A stretch of DNA of 64,000 bases from Frankiales bacterium (GTDB lineage: Bacteria > Actinomycetota > Actinomycetes > Mycobacteriales > Jatrophihabitantaceae), in the NCBI GenBank assembly GCA_025966315.1, contig JAOPUZ010000057.1:1-64000 (forward strand). Reading direction: 5' to 3'. The notes under the pieces are model-generated. The model ran no database searches and had not been told where the DNA came from. It was given only the letters and a program-made list of their open reading frames with translations. A program made the translations under genes and the position numbers. This document shows positions 52,001 to 60,549 of this stretch, piece by piece (the stretch's first letter is position 1; the number at the start of each line of letters is the position of its first letter).

Positions 52001-52765
52001 CCGGGTGCCACCGGCGGCCAGCACCGTCACGATCAGCGCGTCCGCGCCGGCCAGGGTAGCGAGCAGTTCCGGAGCTGGCGCCCGCAGGGAGGCACAGAAC
52101 ACGGGCAACGCGATGGCTCCGTGCTGCTCGATCGCCGCGCACAATGTCTCGACGAAACCGGTGTTACCGGCGGCGAAATGAGCGCGGTAGAACAACACCG
52201 CGATCGTCGGCACCGCTCGATCGGCCACCGGAACCACCGGGGCCACCGGGGCCACCGGGGCCACCGGAACGACCGGGGCCACCGCGGCCGCCGTCGGTGC
52301 GGGCAACGGCGTGGGCACGGCCGACGCCCGGCGGGCCAACACGCCCCAGTTCGGGGTCGGCGCCGGTTCGCTGAAGCCATGGCCGGTGAGCAACACCGTG
52401 TCGGACAGGAAGTTGTGCAGCTGTTCGAGGTTTCCGGGGCCGCCTTCGGCCAGGTACCCGTGAGCTTGCGCGGCAACGCCGGCCGGCACCGTCGACAGTC
52501 GCATCAACTCGGCGTCAGGCTGCTGCTCGCCGCCGAGCACGACCAGTGGCAGTCCGCTGCCGCGGAGCAGGTCGAAGCCAGCCGGCCAGTCGCGATAGGT
52601 GCCGAGCATCCGGATCACGATCAGGTCGAGGCCGGCCCACAGCTCGGGCAGCAACGATGCCAGCCGAGGTTCAGCCAGCCGGGACGGGTTGGCCAGCCGG
52701 TAGTCACCGGCACTGGCTCGGGCACTGAGCAGGTCGGTATCCGAAGTGGACAGCAAGAGAATCAT
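49046..52765 (-). CDS. cobN: Aerobic cobaltochelatase large subunit CobN
   Basis: Catalytic subunit that inserts cobalt into hydrogenobyrinic acid a,c-diamide in the aerobic B12 pathway, with ChlI/ChlD-like ATPase partners not seen here. The 1239-residue protein has the CobN/BchH/magnesium-chelatase H fold. Recognisable stretches include [40 protein letters not shown] and [18 protein letters not shown] Pro/Val/Ala repeat ([20 protein letters not shown], about residues 166-185) interrupts the N-terminal region. The ATG has a GAGGAGGG ribosome site. A cobalamin riboswitch and terminator lie directly upstream. Confidence 0.96.
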   Translation of the reverse strand: MILLLSTSDTDLLSARASAGDYRLANPSRLAEPRLASLLPELWAGLDLIVIRMLGTYRDWPAGFDLLRGSGLPLVVLGGEQQPDAELMRLSTVPAGVAAQAHGYLAEGGPGNLEQLHNFLSDTVLLTGHGFSEPAPTPNWGVLARRASAVPTPLPAPTAAAVAPVVPVAPVAPVAPVVPVADRAVPTIAVLFYRAHFAAGNTGFVETLCAAIEQHGAIALPVFCASLRAPAPELLATLAGADALIVTVLAAGGTRPATASAGGDDDAWDIGALAELDVPILQGLCLTSSRQQWAASDEGLSPLDAATQVAVPEFDGRLITVPFSFKETDQDGLTVYVADPERAARVAGIAYRHAILRHTPAAERRVAVMLSAYPTKHSRIGNAVGLDTPASVVRLLAAMGTAGYDIGPVDGPAALPGVRAQDGDALIHALIAAGGQDQDWLTEEQLSGNPIRIPAAAYRAYFDTLPESLRTQMTTAWGEPPGQLFVDRSHDPDGEIVLAGLRAGNVVVLVQPPRGFGENPVAIYHDPDLPPSHHYLAAYRWLAAEFGAHAVVHVGKHGNLEWLPGKSAGMSAGCGTDAAIGDLPLIYPFLVNDPGEGTQAKRRAHATLVDHLIPPMARAESYGDINRLEQLLDEHAAIAALDPPKLPAVRAQIWTLIQAAKLDHDLGLADRPHDAEFDELVLHIDGWLCEIKDVQIRDGLHILGQAPMGEARVNLVLAMLRARQLWGGQVAALPGLREALGLSEAGDEARADVDRVESQAHELVAAMEAAAWSPAAADRVCLEVLGVADDTVAKVLRFAADEIVPRLAGTVDELTNVLHALDGGYVPAGPSGSPLRGLINVLPTGRNFYSVDPKAIPSRLAADTGKAMADSLLARYRADTGDWPPSVGLSVWGTSAMRTAGDDVAEVLSLLGVRPTWDEASRRVNGLEVITLDELDRPRIDVTVRISGFFRDAFPHVVAMLDDAVQLVAHLDEPVAQNYVRAHMLADLASHGDVRRATLRIFGSKPGAYGAGLLPLLESGNWRTDADLAEVYAAWGGFGYGRDVDGMPARDEMESAYRRITVAAKNIDSREHDIADSDDYFQYHGGMIATVRALTGRDPKAYIGDSTTPDAVRTRTLTEETARIFRARVVNPRWLAAMQRHGYKGAFELAATVDYLFGYDATAGVVADWMYETLTQTYVLDEQRRKFFAESNPWALHGIAERLLEAADRGLWQQPEPATLAALKQAYLDSEDDVEGMGG

Positions 52766-52798
52766 GCCGGGCCCTCCTCGGGGTCCTGCGCGGCGCCG

Positions 52799-52833
52799 AA
52801 AAAATCGACGTTCGGTGGTCCGTCCGGACGTAC
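52799..52833 (-). terminator. Intrinsic terminator in the cobN leader
   Basis: On the minus strand ACGTCCGG pairs with CCGAACGT (one C-A mismatch) around an 8-base loop. The stem is followed within two bases by TTTTTT, a rare run in this GC-rich DNA. It lies between the riboswitch 3' end and the cobN ribosome site, as expected for B12-dependent transcription termination. Confidence 0.75.
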
Positions 52834-52851
52834 GCCTGGACGCGGCAGCGA

Positions 52852-52965
52852 CCGGAGTGTCTGACTCACGGCCGGCCGGCCCGGTTTCACGGGGGCTCGG
52901 CGGCCGCTCACAGTGGCGGGACCGCGCCGGAATCTCACCGGCTTCCTCCAGCTGTCGTTGCTGAT
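52852..52965 (-). promoter_or_regulatory. Cobalamin riboswitch controlling cobN
   Basis: On the minus strand the conserved core GGAAGCCGGTG (52936-52946) is followed by CCGGCGCGGTCCCGCCACTG and the B12-box-like AGTCAGACACTCCGGTC. These match the aptamer core, the kissing-loop strand and the 3' box of the cobalamin riboswitch. Edges are estimated from conserved elements. It should shut off cobN when adenosylcobalamin is plentiful. It does not face the divergent cobG. Confidence 0.93.
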
Positions 52966-53031
52966 CGTCACTCTAACCCGGCCGGTAACCCGGGCCGCCA
53001 GCGAGCGGGTCGGCGACGTAGCATCGCCCAG

Positions 53032-54303
53032 GTGTCCAGCCCCCGTCACGCCGCGCGCGACCGATGCCCCGGCGTTGTGGACGTGCACCCCGCCGCCGAT
53101 GGCGGCTTGGCGCGAGTACGGCTACCCGGTGGCCGGACGACGGCCGGCGCGTTGGCCGAGCTGCTGGCTTGTTCGATCGATCACGGTGACGGCCGGCTGG
53201 AATTGACCTCGCGGGCAAACGTCCAGCTGCGTGGTTTGCGCGAATCAGCCGGTCCGCAGCTGCATGAACGGCTGGCGTCGGTTGGCCTGCTGCCCTCCGT
53301 CACGCACGAGCGGGTGCGCAACGTCATCGCCTCACCGGCCAGCGGGGTGCTGGCCGGCGGTCACCTCGACCTGACCGATCTGCTGGCCGAGTTGGACGGC
53401 GCGTTGTGTGCCGACCCAGGCCTAGCAAGGCTCAGCGGTCGATTCCTCTTCGGCCTGGACGACGGCCGCGGCGACGTGGTCGGCATGGATGCCGACGTAG
53501 CCGTGATGTTCGGCCATCCGACCGTGGCCGAGTTGTGGCTCGGTGGCCGGCCTACCGGCGCGTTGCTGCCGATCAGGTCGGTCACCGCGGCGATGCTGCA
53601 GGCGGCCCGGGTCTTTGTCGATCAGGCCGACGGCCAGTCGCCCGCGCCGTGGCGGCTGCGTGATATCCCTTATGCTGCCGAACGAATCTTGACCGAAGTG
53701 CCGTTCCACGAATCCGCGTCCGTTACCGCAACACCGGCCGGGCCGGCCACGCCACTGGAACCGGGGCGGCACCGGCAACTCGACGGCGGCGACTGCGCGA
53801 TCGTGTCGGCCCGCTTCGGCCGCTTGGAAGCCGAGCAGGTACGAGCGCTGCTCAGCGGGTTAGCCGCCGACGCGCGAATGATCGTGACCCCGTGGCGCAG
53901 TTTGCTGGTGCCGGATCTGTCGATGTCACAAGCGGAAAGCCTGCTCGCAGGAGCGCGGGCCAGCGGCCTCGGCACCGATGGCAACGAGCCCTGGGGTCAC
54001 ATCACCGCCTGCATCGGCAGCCCGGGTTGCGCACGATCTCACGCCGACGTACGCACCGCCGCCGCGCTCTCGAACGCTGGCCCGCTCTCGAACGCTGGGC
54101 CGCTGCCGGTGCACTGGATCGGCTGCGAGCGTGCCTGCGGGACGCCGGCCGGAGCACACCTGCGAGTGCAGGCCACGCCGGACGGATACCGGGTCGGTGA
54201 GGACGAGACCCCCTTGCCGGCAAGCCGAATCGCGGCCCGGATCGCGGAATTGTCCGCCGCCGGAGACCAGCGCGAGTCCGCCTCCCGGACGGCCATCCGA
54301 TGA
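53032..54303 (+). CDS. cobG: Precorrin-3B synthase CobG
   Basis: Oxygen-dependent Fe-S enzyme that oxidises precorrin-3A to precorrin-3B, the hallmark of the aerobic B12 route. The 423-residue protein has nitrite/sulfite-reductase ferredoxin-like halves (RLELTSRANVQLRGLRES). Cluster ligands are in ITACIGSPGCARSHADV and WIGCERACGTPAGAH. The start is GTG 53032, without a strong ribosome site. An in-frame near-repeat (LSNAGPLSNAGPL) precedes the second Cys pair. Its stop overlaps cobH by ATGA. It diverges from cobN across the riboswitch region. Confidence 0.92.
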   Translation: MSSPRHAARDRCPGVVDVHPAADGGLARVRLPGGRTTAGALAELLACSIDHGDGRLELTSRANVQLRGLRESAGPQLHERLASVGLLPSVTHERVRNVIASPASGVLAGGHLDLTDLLAELDGALCADPGLARLSGRFLFGLDDGRGDVVGMDADVAVMFGHPTVAELWLGGRPTGALLPIRSVTAAMLQAARVFVDQADGQSPAPWRLRDIPYAAERILTEVPFHESASVTATPAGPATPLEPGRHRQLDGGDCAIVSARFGRLEAEQVRALLSGLAADARMIVTPWRSLLVPDLSMSQAESLLAGARASGLGTDGNEPWGHITACIGSPGCARSHADVRTAAALSNAGPLSNAGPLPVHWIGCERACGTPAGAHLRVQATPDGYRVGEDETPLPASRIAARIAELSAAGDQRESASRTAIR

Positions 54304-54926
54304 TCCGCTACGAGCACGACGGAGCCGCGATCTACCGTGAATCATTCGCCACGATCCGGGCCGAAGCCGGCCTGAACCACCTGGCCGCCGACGTGGCCCG
54401 GGTCGCGGTGCGCATGATCCACGCCTGCGGGATGACCGATCTGGTCGAGGACCTCGCCTACTCGAGCGGCTTTGCCGACGCCGCCCGCACGGCCCTGGTC
54501 AGCGGCGCGCCGATTCTCTGCGATTCGAACATGGTGGCCGCCGGCATCACCCGGAGCCGGCTGCCCTCAGACAATGAGGTGCTCTGTACCCTGCGCGACG
54601 AACGGGTGCACGCACTGGCCGCCCACCTGGCAACGACCCGTAGCGCCGCGGCAATGGAGCTGTGGCGGCCCCGGTTGGCCGGCTCGGTCGTCGCCATCGG
54701 CAACGCACCGACGAGCCTGTTCCGGCTACTGGAAATGCTGGAAGCTGGCTGTGATCGTCCGGCCGCGGTGATCGGGGTGCCGGTCGGGTTTGTCGGCGCG
54801 GCGGAATCGAAACTGGCGCTGAGCGAGCATCCCTCCGGCATCGAGTTCCTGACCGTGCACGGCCGGCGGGGCGGCTCGGCCATCACCGCGGCAGCCGTGA
54901 ACGCGCTGGCCAGCGAGGAAGAATGA
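54300..54926 (+). CDS. cobH: Precorrin-8X methylmutase CobH
   Basis: Moves the C11 methyl group to C12 to form hydrogenobyrinic acid. The 208-residue protein carries YRESFATIRAEA, ARVAVRMIHACGMTDLVEDL (catalytic His), ILCDSNMVAAGITRSRLP, IGNAPTSLFRLLEM and GVPVGFVGAAESKLAL, all family landmarks. The gene overlaps both neighbours by 4 bp, consistent with a cobG-cobH-cobIJ operon. Confidence 0.96.
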   Translation: MIRYEHDGAAIYRESFATIRAEAGLNHLAADVARVAVRMIHACGMTDLVEDLAYSSGFADAARTALVSGAPILCDSNMVAAGITRSRLPSDNEVLCTLRDERVHALAAHLATTRSAAAMELWRPRLAGSVVAIGNAPTSLFRLLEMLEAGCDRPAAVIGVPVGFVGAAESKLALSEHPSGIEFLTVHGRRGGSAITAAAVNALASEEE

Positions 54927-56566
54927 CCACCACACCATCCCGTGAGCCCGCGGCGCACCGTCCAGCGCCGGGACGCCTCTACGGCGTAGGGCTCGGACCG
55001 GGCGACCCGGAGCTGCTGACCATCAAGGCCGCCCGGTTGATCGGCGAGGCGGACGTGATCGCCTTCCACAGCGCCCGGCACGGTCGCAGTATCGCCCGGT
55101 CGGTGGCGGCGCCCTACCTGCGCGGTGACCAGATCGAGGAGCCGCTGATCTATCCCGTCACCGTTGAGACGACCGAACACCCAGGCGGTTATGACGGCGC
55201 GATGGCCGACTTCTACGCCGACGCCAGCGACCGACTCGCGCGGCACCTGGACGCCGGCCGCACGGTAGTGGTGATCGCCGAGGGTGACCCGTTGTTCTAC
55301 GGCTCCTACATGCATCTGCACAAGAGATTGGCCCATCGCTACCAGGCCGAAGTGATCCCCGGCGTCACGTCGGTCAGCGCCGCGTCGGCGGCCCTCGGCC
55401 GTCCGCTGGTGGAGCACGAGGAGGTACTTACGGTACTGCCCGGCACGCTGGCGGTGGAGGAGCTGACCGCTCGGCTGCGAGGCTCGGATCCGGCCGTCGT
55501 GCTCAAGCTCGGACGGACTTTCGGCAACGTCACCCAGGCTTTGCGCGATTCCGGACGGCTGGACGAGGCCTTCTACATCGAACGGGCATCGACGTCGGCC
55601 GAACGCGTCGAGCCGCTGGCCGAAGTCGATCCGGCCACCGTTCCGTACTTCTCGCTGGCCATGGTGCCCAGCCGGGGTGGTACGCCGATTCCCGCCGCCG
55701 GCCCACCGTCCTCGGCATCGGCATCGTCGGCGGCGGCATCGGCATCGGCATCGTCGGCGGCGGCCTCAGCGGCGGCGGACAGCGCATCGGCCGACCCGAC
55801 GGCGGCGAGCCGCGGGGCCGGGCGGGTCGTCGTGGTCGGGTTGGGACCGGGTGGCCGGGATTGGCTGACGCCGCAGGTGCAGGCCGAGTTGGCCGCGGCC
55901 GAGGAACTGGTCGGTTATCACACCTATCTCGCACGGGTGCCCGTCAATCCGCGCCAGCGGCGGCACGCCTCGGACAACAAAGTGGAATCCGAGCGAGCCG
56001 CGTTCGCCTTGGATCTGGCCCGAGCAGGATCCCGGGTCGCCGTAGTTTCCTCCGGGGATCCCGGGGTGTTTGCCATGGCGAGCGCGGTTCTGGAGCTGGT
56101 CGAGGAACCCCGGTGGCGCGACATCGAGGTGCTCATCTGTCCCGGCGTCACGGCTGCCCAGGCCGTCGCCGCAAAGGCTGGCGCGCCACTCGGTCACGAC
56201 TTCTGCGTCCTGTCCTTGTCGGACCGGCTCAAGCCGTGGCATGTAATCGAGTCCCGTTTGACGGCAATTGCGCAGGCTGATCTGGTGCTGGCCATCTACA
56301 ACCCGGCTTCGGCTTCGCGAACCTGGCAGCTTGAGAAGGCCAAAGCCGTCCTGGGTGAATACCGCTCAGCCGGCACACCGGTTGTGATCGGTCGCGACGT
56401 CGGCGGCCCAGCCGAGAGCGTCCGGATAGTGACGCTGGGCGAACTGGACCCCAGCGAGATCGACATGCGCTGCCTGCTGATCGTCGGTTCTTCGCAGACT
56501 CGTCTGATCCCGACTCGCCCGCACAGCCCGGCGCAGGTCTACACGCCGCGCCGTTATCCGAACTGA
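54923..56566 (+). CDS. cobIJ: CobI-CobJ fusion: precorrin-2 C20- and precorrin-3B C17-methyltransferase
   Basis: Two SAM-dependent corrin methyltransferases in one 547-residue chain. Residues 10-245 are CobI (LYGVGLGPGDPELLTIKAAR, VIAEGDPLFYGSYMHLHKRL). Residues about 250-295 are a Ser/Ala-rich linker. Residues 295-547 are CobJ (VVVVGLGPGGRDWLTPQVQA, VVSSGDPGVFAMASAVLEL). The same fusion is known in mycobacteria. The gene overlaps cobH by 4 bp and overlaps the convergent cobK by 13 bp. Confidence 0.95.
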   Translation: MTTTPSREPAAHRPAPGRLYGVGLGPGDPELLTIKAARLIGEADVIAFHSARHGRSIARSVAAPYLRGDQIEEPLIYPVTVETTEHPGGYDGAMADFYADASDRLARHLDAGRTVVVIAEGDPLFYGSYMHLHKRLAHRYQAEVIPGVTSVSAASAALGRPLVEHEEVLTVLPGTLAVEELTARLRGSDPAVVLKLGRTFGNVTQALRDSGRLDEAFYIERASTSAERVEPLAEVDPATVPYFSLAMVPSRGGTPIPAAGPPSSASASSAAASASASSAAASAAADSASADPTAASRGAGRVVVVGLGPGGRDWLTPQVQAELAAAEELVGYHTYLARVPVNPRQRRHASDNKVESERAAFALDLARAGSRVAVVSSGDPGVFAMASAVLELVEEPRWRDIEVLICPGVTAAQAVAAKAGAPLGHDFCVLSLSDRLKPWHVIESRLTAIAQADLVLAIYNPASASRTWQLEKAKAVLGEYRSAGTPVVIGRDVGGPAESVRIVTLGELDPSEIDMRCLLIVGSSQTRLIPTRPHSPAQVYTPRRYPN

Positions 56567-57315
56567 GCCATCACCCACTGCTGAGCGTCGGACGTACTGA
56601 AGACCACCGGCACGTCGGGATGCGCCGGGCGTTGGATCATCAGCACCGGCAGGTCCAGGGCACGAGCCGCTCGAAGCTTGGCCGCGGTGGCCACACCGCC
56701 GCTGTTCTTGCTGATCAACAGCTGGATGTGCCTTTCGCTCATCAGCGACAGCTCGTTCTCGTACCGGTACGGCCCGCGATCCAACAGCACTTCGTGGTGA
56801 GCCGGCAGCGGCCCGGTCGGCGCCTCGATGCTGCGGATCAGAAACCAGTGATCTGCCAGTTCGGCCAAGGCGGTCAAGTCGCTGCGACCGGTCGTGACCA
56901 GTACCCGTTCGAGACCGGACAACCGACCGGTCTCGGCCAGCGCCGTCGCGGCCGCGGCGGCGTGCGGAACGCTGATCCAGTCGTCGCCGGGTTCGGCCGG
57001 CCACGGCGGGCGGGTGAAGCGCAACAACGGCAGGCCGAGCTGCTGACACGCCTGGGCGGCATGCTCGGACATCGTCGCGGCGAACGGATGGGTCGCGTCC
57101 ACGACCGCGCCGATCGATTCACCGGCCAGGTAGCGCACCAGGCCGGAAACCCCGCCGAAACCACCGACCCGCAGCCGTCCCGGCAACGGCCTTCGCTGCG
57201 CGGTCCGCCCGGCGACGGAGGAGATGACCTCCAGGCCCGGCACGCCGTCGAGCGCCGCCGCGAGCAGCTGACCTTCAGTCGAGCCGCCCAGCAACAACAG
57301 CCGAGCGGGCCTCAC
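56554..57315 (-). CDS. cobK: Precorrin-6A reductase CobK
   Basis: NADPH-dependent reduction of precorrin-6A to dihydro-precorrin-6. The N-terminus RLLLLGGSTEGQLLAAAL is the nucleotide/substrate loop, followed by VRVGGFGG-like LRVGGFGGVSGLVRYL and AVVDATHPFAATMSEHA. LLISKNSGGVATAAKLRAAR, with the conserved KNSGG, marks the C-terminal half. The 253-residue protein starts at GTG 57315 overlapping the cobM TGA. Confidence 0.95.
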   Translation of the reverse strand: MRPARLLLLGGSTEGQLLAAALDGVPGLEVISSVAGRTAQRRPLPGRLRVGGFGGVSGLVRYLAGESIGAVVDATHPFAATMSEHAAQACQQLGLPLLRFTRPPWPAEPGDDWISVPHAAAAATALAETGRLSGLERVLVTTGRSDLTALAELADHWFLIRSIEAPTGPLPAHHEVLLDRGPYRYENELSLMSERHIQLLISKNSGGVATAAKLRAARALDLPVLMIQRPAHPDVPVVFSTSDAQQWVMAQFG

Positions 57316-58061
57316 CGGTCGGGACGCGCACGGCCGGCGGAATACAGGTGGCTGTCGGAGAAGCCTTCGGCGGCCAGCACCCGACCCACCACGATCACCG
57401 CGGTCCTCAGCACGCTGGCTGCTCGGACCTGTTCTGCGATGGTGGCGAGCGTGCCCCGCAGCACCAATTCGTCCGGACGCGACGCGCGGGCCACCACGGC
57501 GACCGGGCAGTCGTTGCCGTACTCGTCGAGCAGATCGGCCACGACGGAATCGATCTGCTGAACGGCCAAATGTAATACCAGCGTGGTGCGGGTTCGGGCC
57601 AACGTGCGCAGCTCCTCCCCCGCCGGCATTGGGGTGGCCCGCGCCGAGATACGGGTCAGCAGCACGCTCTGGCCAACGCCAGGCACCGTCAACTCCCGGC
57701 CCAGCGCCGCGGCGGCCGCCGCGAAGGCGGGCACCCCCGGCACGATCTGATATGGCACGCCCTGCCCGTCGAGCCGTCGAATTTGCTCGGCCAGCGCAGA
57801 GAAGATCGAAGGGTCACCGGAATGCAGGCGGGCGACGTCGAGCCCGACCCGGTCGGCCGCGACGCATTCAGCCACGATCTCGTCCAGCGTGAGGTCGGCC
57901 GTGTCCAGCACCCGTGCACCCGGCGGGCAGTTGGCCAGTAGTTCGACCGGAACCAAGCTGCCCGCATAGAGACAAACGGACGCCTCGGCGAGAATGCGGT
58001 GTCCACGCAGGGTGATCAGGTCGGCTGCTCCTGGCCCGGCACCGATGAAGTACACGGTCAC
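57312..58061 (-). CDS. cobM: Precorrin-4 C11-methyltransferase CobM
   Basis: SAM-dependent methylation of precorrin-4 at C11. The 249-residue protein begins VYFIGAGPGAADLITLRGHR and includes VARLHSGDPSIFSALAEQI and [20 protein letters not shown]. The C-terminus has VIVVGRVLAAEGFSDSHLYS. I set the start at GTG 58061 because it overlaps the cobL stop and gives the family N-terminus. The longer open frame is cobL shadow. Confidence 0.95.
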   Translation of the reverse strand: MTVYFIGAGPGAADLITLRGHRILAEASVCLYAGSLVPVELLANCPPGARVLDTADLTLDEIVAECVAADRVGLDVARLHSGDPSIFSALAEQIRRLDGQGVPYQIVPGVPAFAAAAAALGRELTVPGVGQSVLLTRISARATPMPAGEELRTLARTRTTLVLHLAVQQIDSVVADLLDEYGNDCPVAVVARASRPDELVLRGTLATIAEQVRAASVLRTAVIVVGRVLAAEGFSDSHLYSAGRARPDR

Positions 58062-59263
58062 CGGGTCGCCGCCCAGACGGTCACCGGCAGCGCCGCACGC
58101 CAGGCCGTGAAATTGCCGACCGGGCTCGGACGGCTGATCTCGACGCGAGTGAGCTCGCCACCGACGCGACGCTGCCAATCCAGCAGGACCGCCTCTGACT
58201 CCAACGTCACCGCATTGGCGACCAGACGTCCGCCGCCGGGCAGGGCACGCCACGCCGCGTCCAGCACGCCGGGCACCGTGACGCCGCCACCGACGAATAC
58301 CGCGTCCGGTGCCGGCAGCCCGGCTAGGGCCGCGGGCGCCGAACCGCACACCACCTGTAAATCCGGGACGCCGAGTGCGAGGGCGTTTCGCCTTATCCGC
58401 TCGAACCGTTCGGCGTCCCGCTCGATGGCCACGGCCCGGCAGCTGAGGTCGGCGCGGGCCCATTCGACCGCGATGCTGCCTGCCCCGGCTCCGATATCCC
58501 ACAACAACTCCCCTGGGCCTGGTGCCAGCCGACTGAGCGTGATTGCGCGGACATCGCGCTTGGTGAGCTGCCCGTCGTGATCGAAGGCCTCATCGGGCAG
58601 ACCCGGGGTCGTAGCAAACGTGCGGACGTCCGGACCGGCGACGCAGCGCACCGCGATCACGTGCAGGGCGGCAGCGGGTTGTCCCCGCCAGTTCGACGCC
58701 GGACCGGACTCGAGCTGCTCATCGGGACCGCCGAGCTCGGCTAGCACCGTCAACTCACTACTGCCGTAACCCAGGTCGGTGAGCAGCCGCCCGACCGCCG
58801 CGGGCGAATCCGGACCTGAGCCGAGGATCAGGAGTTGACGCCCCGGGCCGACCTGAGTGATCAGCCGCTCGATCGGACGTCCGACGATGCTGGCCACGAC
58901 GCACCGTTCCAACGGCCAGCCCAGCCTGGCCGCAGCCAGCGATACCGAGGACGGGTGCGCGATCACTTGCACCCGTCGCGGCCCGAGCAGGTCGACCAGC
59001 GTGCTGCCGATTCCGAAGAACATCGGATCGCCGCTCGCCAGCACACAGAGGCCCTGGCCGCTGTGCCGGGCGACCGTCTGGGCAAGGTTGGCCCGTAACG
59101 GCTTGGGCAACGCGACAAACTCGGCCGCCAACGGCGGCAGCAGGGCAAGCTGGCGCGCACTGCCCAGCACAACACCTGCGGCGGTGAGGGCCACGCGGGC
59201 CTCGTCTGTCAGCCCGGCAAACCCGTCCGCACCGATGCCGACAACTGTGATCGGGTCAGACAT
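58058..59263 (-). CDS. cobL: Precorrin-6Y C5,15-methyltransferase (decarboxylating) CobL
   Basis: Bifunctional enzyme that methylates C5 and C15 and removes the ring C acetate carboxyl. The N-terminal CbiE-like half has VVGIGADGFAGLTDEARVAL and VLASGDPMFFGIGSTLVDLL. The C-terminal CbiT-like half has ALTKRDVRAIT-type QLTKRDVRAITLSRLAPGPG, LWDIGAGAGSIAVEWARA and AVFVGGGVTVPGVLD. The 401-residue length is normal. The start overlaps the upstream flavin-reductase gene by 8 bp, so both share a transcript. Confidence 0.95.
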   Translation of the reverse strand: MSDPITVVGIGADGFAGLTDEARVALTAAGVVLGSARQLALLPPLAAEFVALPKPLRANLAQTVARHSGQGLCVLASGDPMFFGIGSTLVDLLGPRRVQVIAHPSSVSLAAARLGWPLERCVVASIVGRPIERLITQVGPGRQLLILGSGPDSPAAVGRLLTDLGYGSSELTVLAELGGPDEQLESGPASNWRGQPAAALHVIAVRCVAGPDVRTFATTPGLPDEAFDHDGQLTKRDVRAITLSRLAPGPGELLWDIGAGAGSIAVEWARADLSCRAVAIERDAERFERIRRNALALGVPDLQVVCGSAPAALAGLPAPDAVFVGGGVTVPGVLDAAWRALPGGGRLVANAVTLESEAVLLDWQRRVGGELTRVEISRPSPVGNFTAWRAALPVTVWAATR

Positions 59264-59648
59264 TGCCGAGGATCCGGGTCACGTCGATCGCGATGACCAC
59301 CCGTGCCGGGTTCACCCGGGGCTGCCGGTAGCGCAGGGCGTATCGGCGTTCGGCCTCGTGCACGGCATCGGGATCCGACAGCACCGTTGCCGGCCCCTCC
59401 AAGGTCGACCACCGCCGACCGTCCACCTGGCACACCGAGGCGTAGCCGCCGTGCTGCAGGTTTCGCGCCTTTCGCGAGCCGCCGGCCGTGATCACCCGAG
59501 CCAAGCCGGCCGCCGCATCGAAGGTCACACCGACCGGCACCACGTGCGGCGTCCCGTCGGACCGGATGGTGGTCAGCGTGCACAGATGCCGCTCGGTCCA
59601 GAACTGCTCGAAGTCCGGCGACGTGCTGCCGCGTCCGCTGCTGATCAC
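59256..59648 (-). CDS. F420-dependent PPOX-fold protein resembling biliverdin reductase Rv2074
   Basis: A 130-residue split-barrel flavin/deazaflavin oxidoreductase. Segments FWTERHLCTLTTIRSDGTPH, SVCQVDGRRWSTLEGPATVL, ERRYALRYRQPRVNPARVVI closely follow what I recall of M. tuberculosis Rv2074, an F420H2-dependent biliverdin reductase located next to cobL. The same position here supports orthology. It is the first gene of the cobL-cobM-cobK operon. Whether the true substrate is biliverdin or a corrin-related linear tetrapyrrole is unknown. Confidence 0.82.
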   Translation of the reverse strand: MISSGRGSTSPDFEQFWTERHLCTLTTIRSDGTPHVVPVGVTFDAAAGLARVITAGGSRKARNLQHGGYASVCQVDGRRWSTLEGPATVLSDPDAVHEAERRYALRYRQPRVNPARVVIAIDVTRILGNV

Positions 59649-59691
59649 AGGCCCATCCTGCCCGACCGGCCCGACAAGTTAGGTTCGAGGC

Positions 59692-60471
59692 ATGCAGCCC
59701 GAGGTGCGTGCCCAGCTCGACGACTTGACCCGTGAGCTCGATGCCGCACTGCTCGCGGTGGATTTCGACGGCACCCTGGCGCCGATCGTCCGCGATCCGC
59801 AAGCGTCGCGCCCGGTCGACGGTGTGATCGCGACGCTGGCCGAGCTGGCCGGGCGAGGGACCCGGATCGCGGTGGTGACCGGACGGGACGCGTTGACCGT
59901 GGTGCGGTTGGGCGGTTTGGCCGCGATACCCGGCGTGCTGGTCAGCGGGTTGCACGGAGCCGAGACCTGGTTCGGTGGCGAGCTGCACACCCAACCGGAG
60001 CCACCTGGCATCGACGCGCTGCGTACCGAGCTGCCGCCGCTGTTGGCCGCGGTGGATCCGGCGGTCTGGTTGGAGGACAAGCGTTTGTCCCTCGTCGTGC
60101 ACACCCGCCGTACGGCCGACCCGGACGCGCGACTGGCTGAGCTGATGGAACCGGTGAGCTTGCTGGCCGAGGGACATGAGCTGGAAGCACACGCGGGCAA
60201 GCAGGTGATCGAGATCCGGATCCCCCAGATCTCCAAAGGTGATGCGGTGGCGGCCCTGCTCGATGCCGACGTCCGGGCCGCCCTCTTCGCCGGCGATGAC
60301 CTCGGGGATCTGCCGGCCTTTGCCGCCATCAAGACCTGGTCGATGCGCACCCGTCGACCGGGCGTTTGTGTGGCGGTTGGTGAGGAGGCCGAAGTGCGGG
60401 CCGCGGCTGATATCCAGCTGGCTGATCCCGTGGAATTCGCCGAGCTGTTGACCTGGCTCGCTCGCTCATAA
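59692..60471 (+). CDS. otsB: Trehalose-6-phosphate phosphatase
   Basis: HAD-family phosphatase completing trehalose synthesis. The catalytic aspartates are in LLAVDFDGTLAPIVRDP. Further motifs are RIAVVTGRDALTV, VLVSGLHGAETWFGGELH, LEAHAGKQVIEIRIPQISKG and the Mg-binding ALFAGDDLGDLPAFAA. The 259-residue length is typical for a single-domain OtsB. It is separated from otsA by a decayed DUF222 gene, and otsA lies on the other strand. Confidence 0.95.
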   Translation: MQPEVRAQLDDLTRELDAALLAVDFDGTLAPIVRDPQASRPVDGVIATLAELAGRGTRIAVVTGRDALTVVRLGGLAAIPGVLVSGLHGAETWFGGELHTQPEPPGIDALRTELPPLLAAVDPAVWLEDKRLSLVVHTRRTADPDARLAELMEPVSLLAEGHELEAHAGKQVIEIRIPQISKGDAVAALLDADVRAALFAGDDLGDLPAFAAIKTWSMRTRRPGVCVAVGEEAEVRAAADIQLADPVEFAELLTWLARS

Positions 60472-60549
60472 CGTTTGGGTTCCACCTTTCGTTATCGGGT
60501 GATTCTGGATCTAGGGAAAGCAGAACTGTCGTAACCCTGGCCTAGCTTC

